From Parietaria judaica (lineage: Eukaryota; Streptophyta; Magnoliopsida; Rosales; Urticaceae): 64,000 nucleotides of DNA. The stretch lies in NCBI GenBank assembly GCA_954871525.1, contig OX940863.1, forward strand, positions 9,648,001 through 9,712,000, given 5' to 3'. Below, piece after piece: positions 1 through 11,555 of the stretch (position 1 is its first letter; each line of letters begins with the position of its first letter). A model generated the notes under the pieces. It saw only the letters and a list, made by a program, of their open reading frames with translations, made no database searches and was not told where the DNA came from. A program made the position numbers and the translations under genes.

Positions 1-278
1 AACTTAACATAGATAGAACTGGACCAATCTTGCGGGGTTTGGAGTACTATTACCCTCAAAAAAGAGATTGGCAATATGCCGGTGCACTTGGTATAAGATA
101 TGTTTGACGGTACTTTTGGGTCATTTGAAATAAATAAAAAGAAAAACAGAGACCCTCCTCTGTTATGAGGTTTTCAAGAAAGGTAATAATGAAAATCAAT
201 GGTGTTTGAACATGGTCGTTTCTGAGACCATGAAGTGGCCCACTTGATTATGTATGTATATATATATATATATATATA

Positions 279-987
279 CAGTAGAACCTCTATAAATTAA
301 TATTGTTGGGACCGGCAAAAAATATTATCTTATCGGATTATTAATTAACATATAAATTAATAATTTATTAATTTATACATTAATGAAGAAAAAATTATTA
401 ATTAGCTATAATATAAACATCTTACTAACAAAAAATTAATTCAATTTATTATATTGAGAATACTAAAGAATCAATATTAAGAATATCAAGAGAGATTATT
501 ATGATTTAAAGATTTTATTAGAGTACCAATGTTAGAAATATCAAAGAGCTCAATGATATTAAATAGGAATAACAATAGATTCTTAGAGTAGTGATAAGGT
601 TTTAGGGTACATGATTAGTGAATCATCTAATGTTATAGGGTATAATAGTTTCTATAGTAACAGCTTCGTAAACAAATTACTATATAATCATATTTTAAGA
701 AGACTACATGATTAGTGATGTAATGTTATCTTTATGTTTAATGTGATTTCATAATTATTTATGTTATATTTTATTTATTGTGATTTTATAATTATTTATG
801 TAATTTTTTATATTGAATCATTAATTTATATATCACTTGGGACCTATATACTTTTTAAAAAAATTATTATCTCATAAATTTAGCGAATTATTAATTTAGC
901 TAGTTAGGCCCGAGTCGGAACCGGACAAAAATATTATTTAATCGCGACTATTAATTTATCAAGTATTAATTTATAGAGGTTTTACTG
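279..987. mobile_element. MITE-like element with about 25-bp terminal inverted repeats
   Basis: The left end CAGTAGAACCTCTATAAATT and the right end, which reads as CAGTAAAACCTCTATAAATT on the minus strand, form imperfect inverted repeats around 709 bp of AT-rich non-coding DNA. Each end also carries a GGACCGGCAAAAA / GGAACCGGACAAAA type subterminal motif. Both ends abut TATATA, so the target duplication is ambiguous; an 8-bp TATATATA would fit a hAT. The element lies just upstream of the first visible P450 exon, so probably in an intron of that gene. Confidence 0.6.
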
Positions 988-1076
988 TATATATTGCTTG
1001 CTATATATTGCTTAGGGAACTGCATTCATTGATTCATTCATGATGATGATGATTAAGTAGTGAATTGTGTGGTCAG

Positions 1077-4000
1077 ATTGCGTTTCAAGTGCTTGTAAAG
1101 GCGTTGATTAATATGGACCCCGGTGAGGAAATGGAGTCGCTGAAGAAGGAATTTCAAGAATTCATGGCTGGTCTCATGTCATTGCCCATCAACATCCCTG
1201 GTACTAGGCTCTATCGCTCATTGCAGGTAAGTAATTGGGAAAAACACTTCTCATGAGTTCATGATCAAAATTGTATATATATATATATATATCTTTTTTT
1301 AAAGAGTCAATTGATACAAAACGATAATTTATTGGATAAAAAAAAATAGTACGAGGAGTATAAGTATTCTTATACGCGGTAATAATTTTTGGGGAACAAT
1401 TTTTTTTTTTTTTTTTGTCAAAGATAAAAGTTGAGGGTTATATTTAAATTTTAGTAAAAAATAAGGGAATTGAGTTTTTTTTTATTTTTTTTTATTTTTA
1501 AATTGACACTAAAAACACTAAAAAATAAAACAGGATCATACGCGTACAATTTTTTTTATTTTTTTTGAAAGAAGGGTTAGAACCCCACCCTCTTTGTGCT
1601 TGCTTCCACCCCTAACAAAGTGATAAGTTCTTATGATAATAATGAAATTTACTATGTTATTTATTTTAATTTATAATCTTTAAACAGAGCTAGTTAAGTC
1701 TAAAGCAAAGTTTAGGAGACTATCAAAGTAGAAAGAAAGTTTGATGATCAACAGTAATTGAATTGAATTTATCAGGCAAAGAAGAGAATGATTAGAGTGG
1801 TGAAGAAAATAATCCAAGGGAGGAAAAGAGGGAGTGAGATCCCAAGAGATGTGGTGGATGTTCTTGTAGGGGACACAAGTGGGCAATTGACCCAAGATCT
1901 CATCGCAGGCAACATGATTGACATGATGATTCCCGGGGAGGACTCTGTCCCTGTCCTCTTGACTCTTTCTGTCAAATACCTCTCTGATTGCCCTCCTGCT
2001 CTTCATCAATTGATGGTACAATTTCTTATTAATCATACACCAAAAAAAGATTTCTATATTGGGAGAAATTACAGGCAGAATAAAGGAGTTTTTGTGGTCG
2101 AAATATACAATTATGAACGTGTCTTTAATTAACATATAAAATTTCATAATTCGGAAGGCATATAATCCATAAGAGCGGACCTACTTTTTAGGTTAAGGGC
2201 GTTCGAAGTTTGAATCACTCTCATTTTCTCATAGTTTGGATAATCTTATTCATGATTTCTTACGATATTTTTACTTTATTTATTTATCTATCTCGCTTTA
2301 AATTCTGAATCATTTTTTTTTAGTTAGAGACTCTATAAAACCGATTCCCGATTCTGCTATTACCTATTTCATAGAGATAAACTTATCGCCAATAAAAAAA
2401 CTTGTTGAATAATCCGATCTCTCCGTTTCAACAACATAATCTAATTCTATTTTCTTAACTAAACAACATCAGACGAAGAGACTATTAAATAATGGAAAAG
2501 TCTTAACGTATTGAATTTACCTTAATTAAGTAGGAGTTTACTATAATATGCAATAATCATGTCCCTAGTTGATTAGGATGCCAACTTCAATTTCATGATT
2601 ACAGCTCTCTAGTGCTCTTAATTGCACTAACTTATAAGCCTAATCAAGTAGATTTAGCTACACGAAATCCGGGCCAGACTGCTTTTTTTTTTTCCTAATC
2701 TTAATGGTCTACTTTATCACATTTTGGACAAAATTGTTGACCACTTTTAAGAGCTTGTTTTTTTTTTTTTTTGTCGTTTATAAGAAGTTTCCTTCTCGGT
2801 CAAGAAATTTATATGCTAATAAAGTATCATGATGGTGTTGCGTGTTACTAGTTCAAAACGAGCTTTATCAATTTTTGTTTATCATCAATCAAGGGACAAA
2901 TACAGTTCAAGGTTTTTATAGGTTTTTTTTAATTAACGGAAGAGGTCGATTTACTAGTGTAATTGCTTATTTATTTAGTGTTTATTCTTAATTATCTCAG
3001 GAAGAGAACATGAAATTGAAAAGGCTCAAGGATCAACTTGGGGAGCCACTTTGCTGGAGTGATTACTTGTCTTTACCATTTACACAGTCGGTAATTATTT
3101 TCAACCGTTAGTCCTCTTGAAACCGGAGTTCCGGATTTCTTTTCAAAACAATCCCAATTCCAAAATTTAAAAAAATGTGTATTTTTATATTTTATTTTAT
3201 TTATTTCCATATGAATCATTTATTTATTTGTAGACTGTTTATGTGCATGTAATATTGTAATTCTTTCTTAATTTTTGTAAAAGAAATAAAAAAAAAAAAA
3301 TTGGTGGGCGCCCACTGTTCAAATGAGACAATGTGCACGGGCAACACAAGCTCACCAGTCCGGCTCCGTCTGGTTACCTTATGGAAAATATGTCTAATAT
3401 ATTTCTTGTTTGGTACGGAATTTAGGTGATAGCAGAGACGCTAAGATTGGGAAATGTGATAATTGGGGTGATGAGGAAGGCCATGAAGGATATAGAGATA
3501 AAAGGGTACACAATTCCTAAAGGATGGTGTGCTTTTGTGTATTTCAGATCAGTTCATCTTGATGAAGCCCACTTTGATTGGCCTCATGACTTCAATCCTT
3601 GGAGATGGCAAGTAAGCATTTCAGGACTTTCCCCAATTTTCTTGAATTTGAGGGCCAAAAATTTATGAAAAGGGCAATTTCACAGGAGAAAAACACAAAT
3701 TGCAATTTCACCCCTTTTGGAGGAGGGCAGAGGCTCTGCCCTGGCCTTGACTTGGCCAGATTGGAAGCTTCCATCTTCTTACACCACTTGGTCACTCAAT
3801 TTAGGTATGATTATATATATATATATATATATATAGTAATACTATACAAATATTTGCGGTAAAAATACCCGTAAATTAGTGAAAAGCAGTAGCACATTCT
3901 AATGTTGTCGAAACTATAAATCATAAATACTCAATAGCTATATTTTTCCACAACTTCGAGAATATATGATGCAAAAGAAGAAGAAAAAAAATATGTTGCC

Positions 4001-5247
4001 ACATTAACCTATCCTTTTAGGTATTTTTTTATATACCAAAAATACCCTTATAATATTTATATGTGTTATGATTATATTATATTTTGTTTTGCTTTGCTTT
4101 TCAAATATGGAACTTAATCAATGATTTGGTTTGATTTCTTTATTGATGTGTGGTCACGCACTTCAAGAATCAAACCTAATAATACAGAATTAAGTAGCAT
4201 TTAGATAGATTATAGAAGGCAATAATAGAGCAAAATGAAAGGGAAATCCTCCTTTCGGAAAGCTCTCATATACACATCAAGTGATTGGCACATCTCAATT
4301 TTGTTGTTATTATTATTATTATTATTTTCTTAAACTTATTTGGAGAATCTGAAGGAAGTCTTATTCAAAAGTTGTTAAATACGGACCCTGTTTATTCCCT
4401 CTGATCTGACACCGAAACCTACCAAAATGTACCAAACTTTTTTGCCATTTTATGCAACCAATCTTGTAGCCATTAACATGCTATAAATAAATAAAATAAT
4501 TTCATCAATTGTCCTCATTATATATATTTGTAGTACATATTATCAATCATGCACTTGAGTTGAGATAATATGAAGTTTCCCTAACAAATTTGCATGACCA
4601 TACATAACTACTCATCAAGTAATTAAGAACACTTTGATTTATAATCTAAGCTTTAAGCTTTTCTCTAATATATTATGATGAATTCAATCCAATGTTCACC
4701 CTCGATTACAATAACATTTCAACTGAAGAAACTACACAGCATGTGACCAAATCGGCCGCTTGGCCGTGGCATTTCCACGAGAATGAATTGGTGGCCGCTG
4801 CAGCCGTTAACAGAAACAATAAAATTTTGGCAATCAAACGAAATCTAATATACTAGTAGTCTAATTAGCCTTTCATTTTTACTTTTCTATCTAAGAATCA
4901 ATAACTAATAGTATTGGCAATAATACTATAAAACCCTAAAAGCGAATCTCTTAACTTTTTTTTTTTTACTTTTTATTTATGTCATTATTATTTTGCCTTT
5001 AAAGGTTCTTAGTATATGGACTGCTTGCGTTAGTACTAGCAATACATTAAAATAGTAGTCCAAATTTCCAAAATCTTGACCACTTTAATTACATATTTAA
5101 TTCAAGTATATATATTCAATATCTTATAGTTTTTTTTTTTTTTAATGCAGTTGGGAAGCTGAGGAGGACACAATAGTAAACTTCCCCACCGTAAGATTGA
5201 AGAGAAGAATGCCCATTTGGGTCAAAAGGAGATCATGCGATAATTAA
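1077..5247 (+). CDS. CYP90D1: CYP90D-type cytochrome P450, 3' six exons (5' end outside window)
   Basis: Exons read as 1077-1226, 1776-2015, 3001-3090, 3426-3611, 3686-3804 and 5151-5247 (stop TAA), all with AG/GT borders and consistent phase. The product resembles CYP90D1, an ER-anchored monooxygenase that hydroxylates C-23 of brassinosteroid precursors. Visible landmarks are the I-helix region with PGEDSVP, the K-helix ETLR, the FNPWRW aromatic/PERF region and the heme-binding loop [10 protein letters not shown], whose Cys is the iron ligand. Exon sizes and the run [10 protein letters not shown] followed by DPGEE fit the CYP90 family. The N-terminal anchor and substrate-recognition site 1 are missing because no earlier exon lies in bases 1-1076. 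The last intron (3805-5150) is unusually long and AT-rich. CYP90C1 is the close alternative. Family assignment is firm; the subfamily is inferred from remembered sequence. Confidence 0.88.
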
Positions 5248-7144
5248 ATTATGGTCTATAGTTTTTATTTATTAATAATTTCGTATAGTGAGTAGTGATA
5301 CCAAAAGAGAATGATCCATAAAAATAGACAAAGAAGTGAGAAAAGAAACGTGTAAGTATATCATATGTGACAATTAGAATTCCCTAGGCTTTTTTTTTTT
5401 TTCCTTTGTTTTTCTTTTTTCTTGCATGTAAAAAATAAACATAAAAGTGTTCATGGAGCAACTTTTGGATAATAATGTAATAATTGTTTGTCATAAATTA
5501 GCACCAACGTTTGATGAGATTAGTGGACATGGAAAATGATTTGCACTCATTGTGACCCCAAATAGGGATGCCAATTATTCTCGATCAATCCTTTATGTTT
5601 CTTACTTTCTTTTGAGTTTTGAGCAGTCATTTTAATTTTGTAATATAATTTATTTGTGTAATAAAGTTCGGACTTGGGATTACCATGTATAGTAGTAGCA
5701 AAACGGGGTGAAAATAAAACCCGAAACTTAGTTAAAATCTGCATCTGTATCCGTAATTGATTTTATAAACCCGAATCCGGTGCTAATAAATCTGGATTTT
5801 GAAAAGAAAAAAATAAGTATTCGGATTTTCAGATCCGGATGTTGATTTTCGAATATATTCGGATTCAGGATTCGAATATTGGATAGTCCAAAAAAACCTG
5901 ATATCTGCTCTGGTTTCGTCGAGCTGATCGAAGAGTCAAATATTTACATTGAGCACTCTATGCAATTATCAAGATTTGTCTCATGTTCAACAGTAACTGT
6001 TGCAGAAATTGACTATTAACTGTGGTTGCTAGGATAGCCTAGTGGTAATTCCACACCACCTCCAAAGTGGAGGTTGTGGGTTCGATCCCCACTGCAGCAA
6101 ATCTGCCTTCAAAAAAAAAAAAAAAAAAAATTGACTATTAACTACTTTCCCAAAAAAATTAAGAATTTATATTATTCTTTTCCTAATCTTCCAAAAAAAT
6201 TTATACTTACATTAATTTTCGTAAAAACATCTCTAACATTGCAGTTTCCTTCCCTTCCTCGTTCACGTATTATTGAAACTATTTTTTATTTATTTATTTA
6301 TGGAATGTTGTCTTATATTTGACGAATCATGAAAATCATACATAGTATATATTACAAATAGAAAGGGCACAAAAACACATAAGAAAAGTTGAGAAAGCAT
6401 AGTGATACATATAATATATTCAACATCAGAGAAAAGATTAAAAGACGATTTAATAGAGTATACGTATATATAATTTAATTTGCTTAACGACATGTATATA
6501 ATATAAAATGACAAAGTAAATAACTAGTGTTTATTAAACGACAGAGCCAGCGAGGGTTGTTGTAGATATAGTGATGAACTTTCCTGATTCCTCTGGTTTT
6601 TTTTTAAATCGGCGATCTTTCTGAAACTCCCCACCTGAGAACGAAGATACAATCAAGTGACTCGAAACCCTAGTTTTCCCATCAGGTTCGATTTCCAAGT
6701 CTTTACGCGCCTTCGTTTCAGATTAGATGTTTCGGACTCCAATTTGCTTTAATTTCTGATTCCGGATGAAGAGACGATTGCCCAGTTACAGTTCGGCGCG
6801 AAAATGTATCTCTTTTGAGATTGTTTGATTAAATCTTTGAATTTTGTATAACATGGTTTGTTTGGTTTGGGTTTAAAGACGGTTCATGTCGAAATCCAAT
6901 TTCATTTATGTTCAGTTTAATAAGTGTGTCACGCGAGGGATACAAAATTATTAATAATTCAACATTTTTCAAGAAAATTAGAGATGTATACGTGTCTCTC
7001 AACATGAATCAAATTGAACTATTGTTTTGTCTCTTTTCGATACTATTCATATCTTTAAAAAAAAATAAAAAATCAATTCTTCATACAATAGGAAAAAAAA
7101 TTACATGGAGCAGTTCAGTTATGGACACTTTTTAAAATTCACAA
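5248..7144. other. P450-PLD intergenic region
   Basis: Both flanking genes end towards this stretch, so it should hold two 3' regions and no promoter. Apart from the SINE at 6022, bases about 5690-5930 are rich in CCGAAT/ATTCGG words (CAAAACGGGGTGAAAA at the left edge), like a degenerate hAT-type MITE. No further coding sequence is visible. Confidence 0.5.
6022..6130 (+). mobile_element. tRNA-derived SINE, copy 1, with poly(A) tail and perfect TSD
   Basis: The body begins GTGGTTGCTAGGATAGCC and has an RNA polymerase III A box (TAGCCTAGTGG) and B box (GGTTCGATCCC) at tRNA-like spacing. A short tail CTGCCTTC and 20 As (6111-6130) follow. The site duplication AAATTGACTATTAACT (6006-6021) recurs directly after the poly(A) at 6131-6143, its leading As merging with the tail. 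This is the signature of LINE-mediated target-primed insertion. The tRNA-like stems CCTCC/GGAGG and GTGGG/CCCAC are intact. The unit is only about 90 bp before the tail, unusually short for a plant SINE. Confidence 0.9.
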
Positions 7145-9918
7145 TTACGTAGTGAAAATCGGAGGTAAAATCTGTGACCTCTTCCCTTGAATGGGAGTGT
7201 TGGTATCGGGAAAATTAGCACCGGGTAGATCCTCAACTCGGCCGTCTTCTGTCACATTTATGGGGTATGTCATTAGGTGAACGCCTTCCATGTCGACCAC
7301 TTCTTCAGCTTCGTAAACTTTCCACATTTTGTTACCGACAGAACGCAATTTCGCGGTGCATTCTAGGGTTTCCGGCTCTACGAACGACTCGTCGGAGAGT
7401 CTGGTGTGTTCGTACCACAATGACATACGAAATGCTCGAATGTCGTTTCGACATGTGTTAGCTAAGTGAGTGTCGTTTTTGTTGCCGGCTTGATGAGATT
7501 GATAGCAACCTACGGCGATCTCCGTGTCTCGTTCGCCGTCCATTGACCTTTGGTTTATGTTTGCCGATCCGATCAGTAGATATGCATCGTCCACTAAAAT
7601 ATGGTTAAAAAAGAAAAAGAGAAAAGCAATTAGTAAAGAAATGTACAATATATAAATTTATATATACATATATACACTGTATACACTCTAAATTTACTAT
7701 ATATATATATATCTAAATTTACTATATATATATATATATATATAATAGACACGTACCTATCATAAGCTTGGAGTGAACATACACCATAAACCTCCTGTGC
7801 GTCTGCGAGCTCCAATAATGTGTCCCGTGTCTAGGCGAATCAGGAGGGACAAACTCTCCTCTCCCCACACATTCCCTGTTGCCAAGGCAGAAGAAATTCA
7901 AGTAATCCCTCGGCTCGATCTCCCAAGCTCGACCTGCGTCGTCAATGGCCTCTCCGACGATCCTGTACATCATGGCCATGGTCTCTCTCGTCCAGTGCAA
8001 GATGTCGTGGACGCTCTCACTCTCAGGCCCGCCTTCTGGCCACAGCGGGATCACGATGTACACCGCGAATTGCTGCCTTGCCCTAATCTTTGAAGCCACT
8101 TTGAGCGCAATCTCCACCGGAATGAGGTTGCAGCAGCCGGAGCTCCGGTCGCTTTGCCACAGGTGACTCCCTCCAATGAAGTATTGGTTCTCAATGTAGA
8201 TGAACCTGCATGCATGCGCACAAAGTTGATCGAGCATTAATTAGCTTATTACATGATCAGCCAAACCCTAATTAACTCTCAAATCACGTGTTTAATTCAC
8301 AAAGTTGACAATATTATCCCCTCATATTTTAAAAGCAGTACACTCACTAATTGTAATTTGACAATATATATTTAATTAAAAATTTAAATCCGTAAAATTG
8401 GCACCTGATATCATATTTTTTTGGATAGCATATGGTATATTTTTATCAAATAAATTAAAACTAGAGTGTACAGATTTTTTTTTTTAAATCATGAATAATT
8501 AAGGGGTAATTTTGAATTTTTGAACATTATGATGATGAGAGAGTACAAAAATAAAATTAAAATACACTTTGAGAATATATTTTAGCTGTTTTAAAAAATA
8601 AAGGTTATCTTTTTACGAAAACTAAAAAGAGAAAGTACGTAAAACCAAAATTCCATTTTTGCAAGTCCTTTTTCCATATATAAATTTTTCATGCTTTATT
8701 CTTTCTAATTGATAACATGAGTGAGTCTCTTTAGTATTTGAACGTTTATAAAATGTTCAAACCTTTCAGAAAAGTATAGTTAAGCTCGATCAATGGTTAA
8801 AATATTTCATCCAAACCGATCAAGAGATAATAAAACCCTACCTCTCGGCTTTCCTTATTGCCTCCACGTAACCCTCATGAACGCTTCGCTCCACCGTCAT
8901 CTCTCTGAATAGCTGTGAAGCCGACACATCGTCTATTGACCGGAACACTTGAACGCTCCAATCATCGCAACAGTGATCGTTAACGGAATTAGGGTTTGTT
9001 TGATCATTGGTCATGAGCTTCATCAACGTGCTCGCAGGGACGAGCAGCGATGCGTCCAACTGCCTCGTCCACCGCTGCTCAAAGTTCGACAAGATGTCCC
9101 ACGCAGCTCGCCCGGTGATGCAAGCGTGCGAGTCGTGCCACGGCTCTCTCGGCCCACCTTTTTGCAGGCTTGCACCGGCGACACTTGTTTGGTAGAAATC
9201 GGAGCAGTGAGAATCGTTTAGCGTTCGAAACAGCGAGTGCTGCGCCGTGTCATACCGCCCGTCGCAGAGGTCGAGCCCGCCAAGGAAGCTTGCAATCTCG
9301 CGCCCTGATGAGTTACTGGAGCCGACATCTAGCGTTAGGGTTTTCTGGTGGTGGGAGAAGAGAGTAGGGAACTTGTCGTGGAGCCGGGGGCATAGCCTGC
9401 AGACGACTTTGGAGTGCTTGAAATAGGCAAGGGCGTCTTCGTCGTGGGTTCTCATGACTCCGGCGTTCTTGATGAACGGAAGAGATGTCTCGTCGTCCCA
9501 GAGCATGACACGAACCGCCACGCCTTCCTCCGCTTTGCGCTTCAGTAGCTCGCCGAGCGGGACTCCTTTTGCGTGTGGAATCTCTGTTGCGGAATCTCTA
9601 ACCTGCCACGAGTGGTCTACACGATTAACTCTGCTAATTGAGTATTTGAGCTTGTATCATTCAACTTGAAATTATTCACATAAGTGTGTGAGGATGATGT
9701 AAAGTTATAGTAAGAGCATTTTTTTTTTAATATAGTAATAAGTGAACAATAATCAATCCCTAGTTTAACACTATTAATATTGTTGTTTGATGTGCACCAA
9801 AAACCATATTAGAACTCTAAGACCATGAGTAATCTAGTTATTTAAAACTAAAAGTTATCTTCAAGGTTAGGTGAGATCTCTTGTTAGAAAGGAAAACCAA
9901 AACAATAAAATACTAACT

Positions 9919-9959
<41 letters not shown>

Positions 9960-11421
9960 TACCAAGTATTAATATAAGGTATTTACACGTTTTTAACACA
10001 CATATAAAAAACGTGACGCTTCATGTTTGAGTAATCTTTTGATCATTACCATTTTTTGTAAATATATCATTTTATCATGGGGCTTCAAATGTTTACTTTG
10101 CCTAAACTCCTGATAAACTCAGGCCCGACCCTATCAAAAGCATGTCGCGAGGGTTTGATGTGCATGTACATATATAATAACATAAACAATTTCCACTCAC
10201 CAAAACAATATTAGGGTTCAAAGACCAACCAGCAATGTAGACCAAATACTTAGCTTCTTCAATGGCCCTATACACATCTTCCCACAGCCTTCTCGGAGCG
10301 CCACAGAGATCATACGGAGGTTGAAAACTAGAGCAATGGTGAGCGTCTTGATAGAGCGTCACACGGTTATTCGACCGCAGAGGAAACGAGGCGTTCTTGA
10401 GCCCTAGGAACTGACCGCCTTTGATGACCTCTTCCCAACTCGGCTCAAGCTCCGCCGGCTTGAACCACAACAAGAGCCTCAGCCTCAGCTCGGGGCTGAC
10501 GGGCTTCCCGTTCTCCGTTGAGAGCGCGAAGAACCCATTAACCAGACTTGCCTCGGTTATGATCTCGTGAGCCTCCATTTTTAATCTCCCCAAGATTGAA
10601 CATGAAGTCTTCAGTGTTATGGTAATGACTGAACTCCATGGATGAGCACAGAGGATTTGGAAGCTTTGGTTCCAAAGGCGGTCGCTCCTCGCCGCCGTCT
10701 TCGCCACTTTCTTCTTGTCTATCTTGATTGTCACATATGCAGGCTTTCCATTTGGAAGAACACACTGATTTTGGTAGAAGTATTTTCATTAACGAACCTC
10801 TTAAGGGAAATATTTATCATATGTCATATCTAATTTATAATTTATTAAACATTAATATCGCAAAAAATGAAGATAAAGGATATATGTATCTTTATAATGG
10901 GAATTGTGGCGAAATATTTTTTTTTCTTTAAAAATTCCTAATTATTTTAGAAGTTCATGTTTTAGAAGAAAATGGCTCTTATAATTACTTTTAAGTGAAC
11001 ATTATGATCATATGAATTTAATAGAAAACTCTTACATTAATACTGTGATAAGACATACTAATTATGTTTAATGGGAATTAATAATGTGGGTATTGTTTGT
11101 CACAATTTTTTTTTCTTACAGAAGTTCATATTTTAGAAGAAACACTACCAGAAATAGGAGAATATGTTACGGACTTTTGTACAACGATTCTCAAAAACCA
11201 TCGTGCAAAGTGAAAGCCCGGAAGTTTGCACGACAATTACCAAAAAACTGGTATGGAAAAAAAAAAAAAAACACAATTAGCCATGGCGAACATAATGCTC
11301 TAGCTGCGGAAAATTGTACAAAAGTCGAGCGCCAGTTTGCATGATTGCTTTTAACCGGTTCTTAACCTTAATCAAAACTCTATTATATTAGAAAAACTCA
11401 ACATCAATATTGTACAAAATA

Positions 11422-11455
<34 letters not shown>

Positions 11456-11555
11456 GTATAGTACTTACGTTGAATGGGAATGGTGGGGTATAAGGAGTGG
11501 CATGGAAGATCGTAGCCTCGAGTGTTCCATGGAGAAACTTCGGTTTTCCTTCCAT
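7145..11555 (-). CDS. PLDEPSILON: Phospholipase D, epsilon/alpha4 type
   Basis: Five exons on the minus strand: 11469-11555 (start ATG), 10201-10764, 8842-9602, 7757-8205 and 7145-7593 (stop TAA). All have GT-AG borders and phases that join into 769 aa, close to the roughly 760 aa of Arabidopsis PLD epsilon. The enzyme hydrolyses membrane phospholipids to phosphatidic acid at the plasma membrane. An N-terminal C2 domain (about 10-150) starts LHGTLEATIF. The two HKD motifs are complete: H302-x-K304-x4-D309 (HHQKTLTLD) in exon 3, and H615-x-K617-x4-D622 split across the exon 4/5 junction. IENQYF precedes the second motif and the C-terminus ends PPIFTT, as in the epsilon class. Introns carry TA repeats and, in intron 1, a CACTA-like end. 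Growth and nitrogen-signalling roles are known for the family only. Confidence 0.93.
7674..7743. repeat. TA microsatellite and short duplication in PLD intron 4
   Basis: The segment CTAAATTTACTATATATATA occurs twice in tandem and runs into a TA dinucleotide array just downstream of the exon 4 donor. It is length-variable DNA of marker value only. Confidence 0.7.
9918..9956. repeat. TA dinucleotide microsatellite
   Basis: A nearly pure TA run of about 19 units lies in PLD intron 2. Similar short TA arrays occur at about 258-278, 3812-3834, 24607-24632 and 28314-28334. Confidence 0.8.
11143..11345 (+). mobile_element. CACTA-like terminus inside PLD intron 1
   Basis: The sequence CACTACCAGAAAT at 11143 matches the usual plant En/Spm (CACTA) terminal repeat. 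It is followed by GC-richer DNA containing TTGTACAACGATTCTCA, AACCATCGTGCAA and TTGCACGACAATT, which look like the short subterminal repeats of such elements. No matching inverted end was found nearby, so this is a lone or decayed end. Confidence 0.4.

Noticed and set aside
6022..6100. tRNA gene at each of the three A/B-box copies
   Set aside because: The folds have imperfect acceptor pairing and no proper anticodon-loop T33. All copies end in poly(A) and two have target duplications, so they are SINEs.
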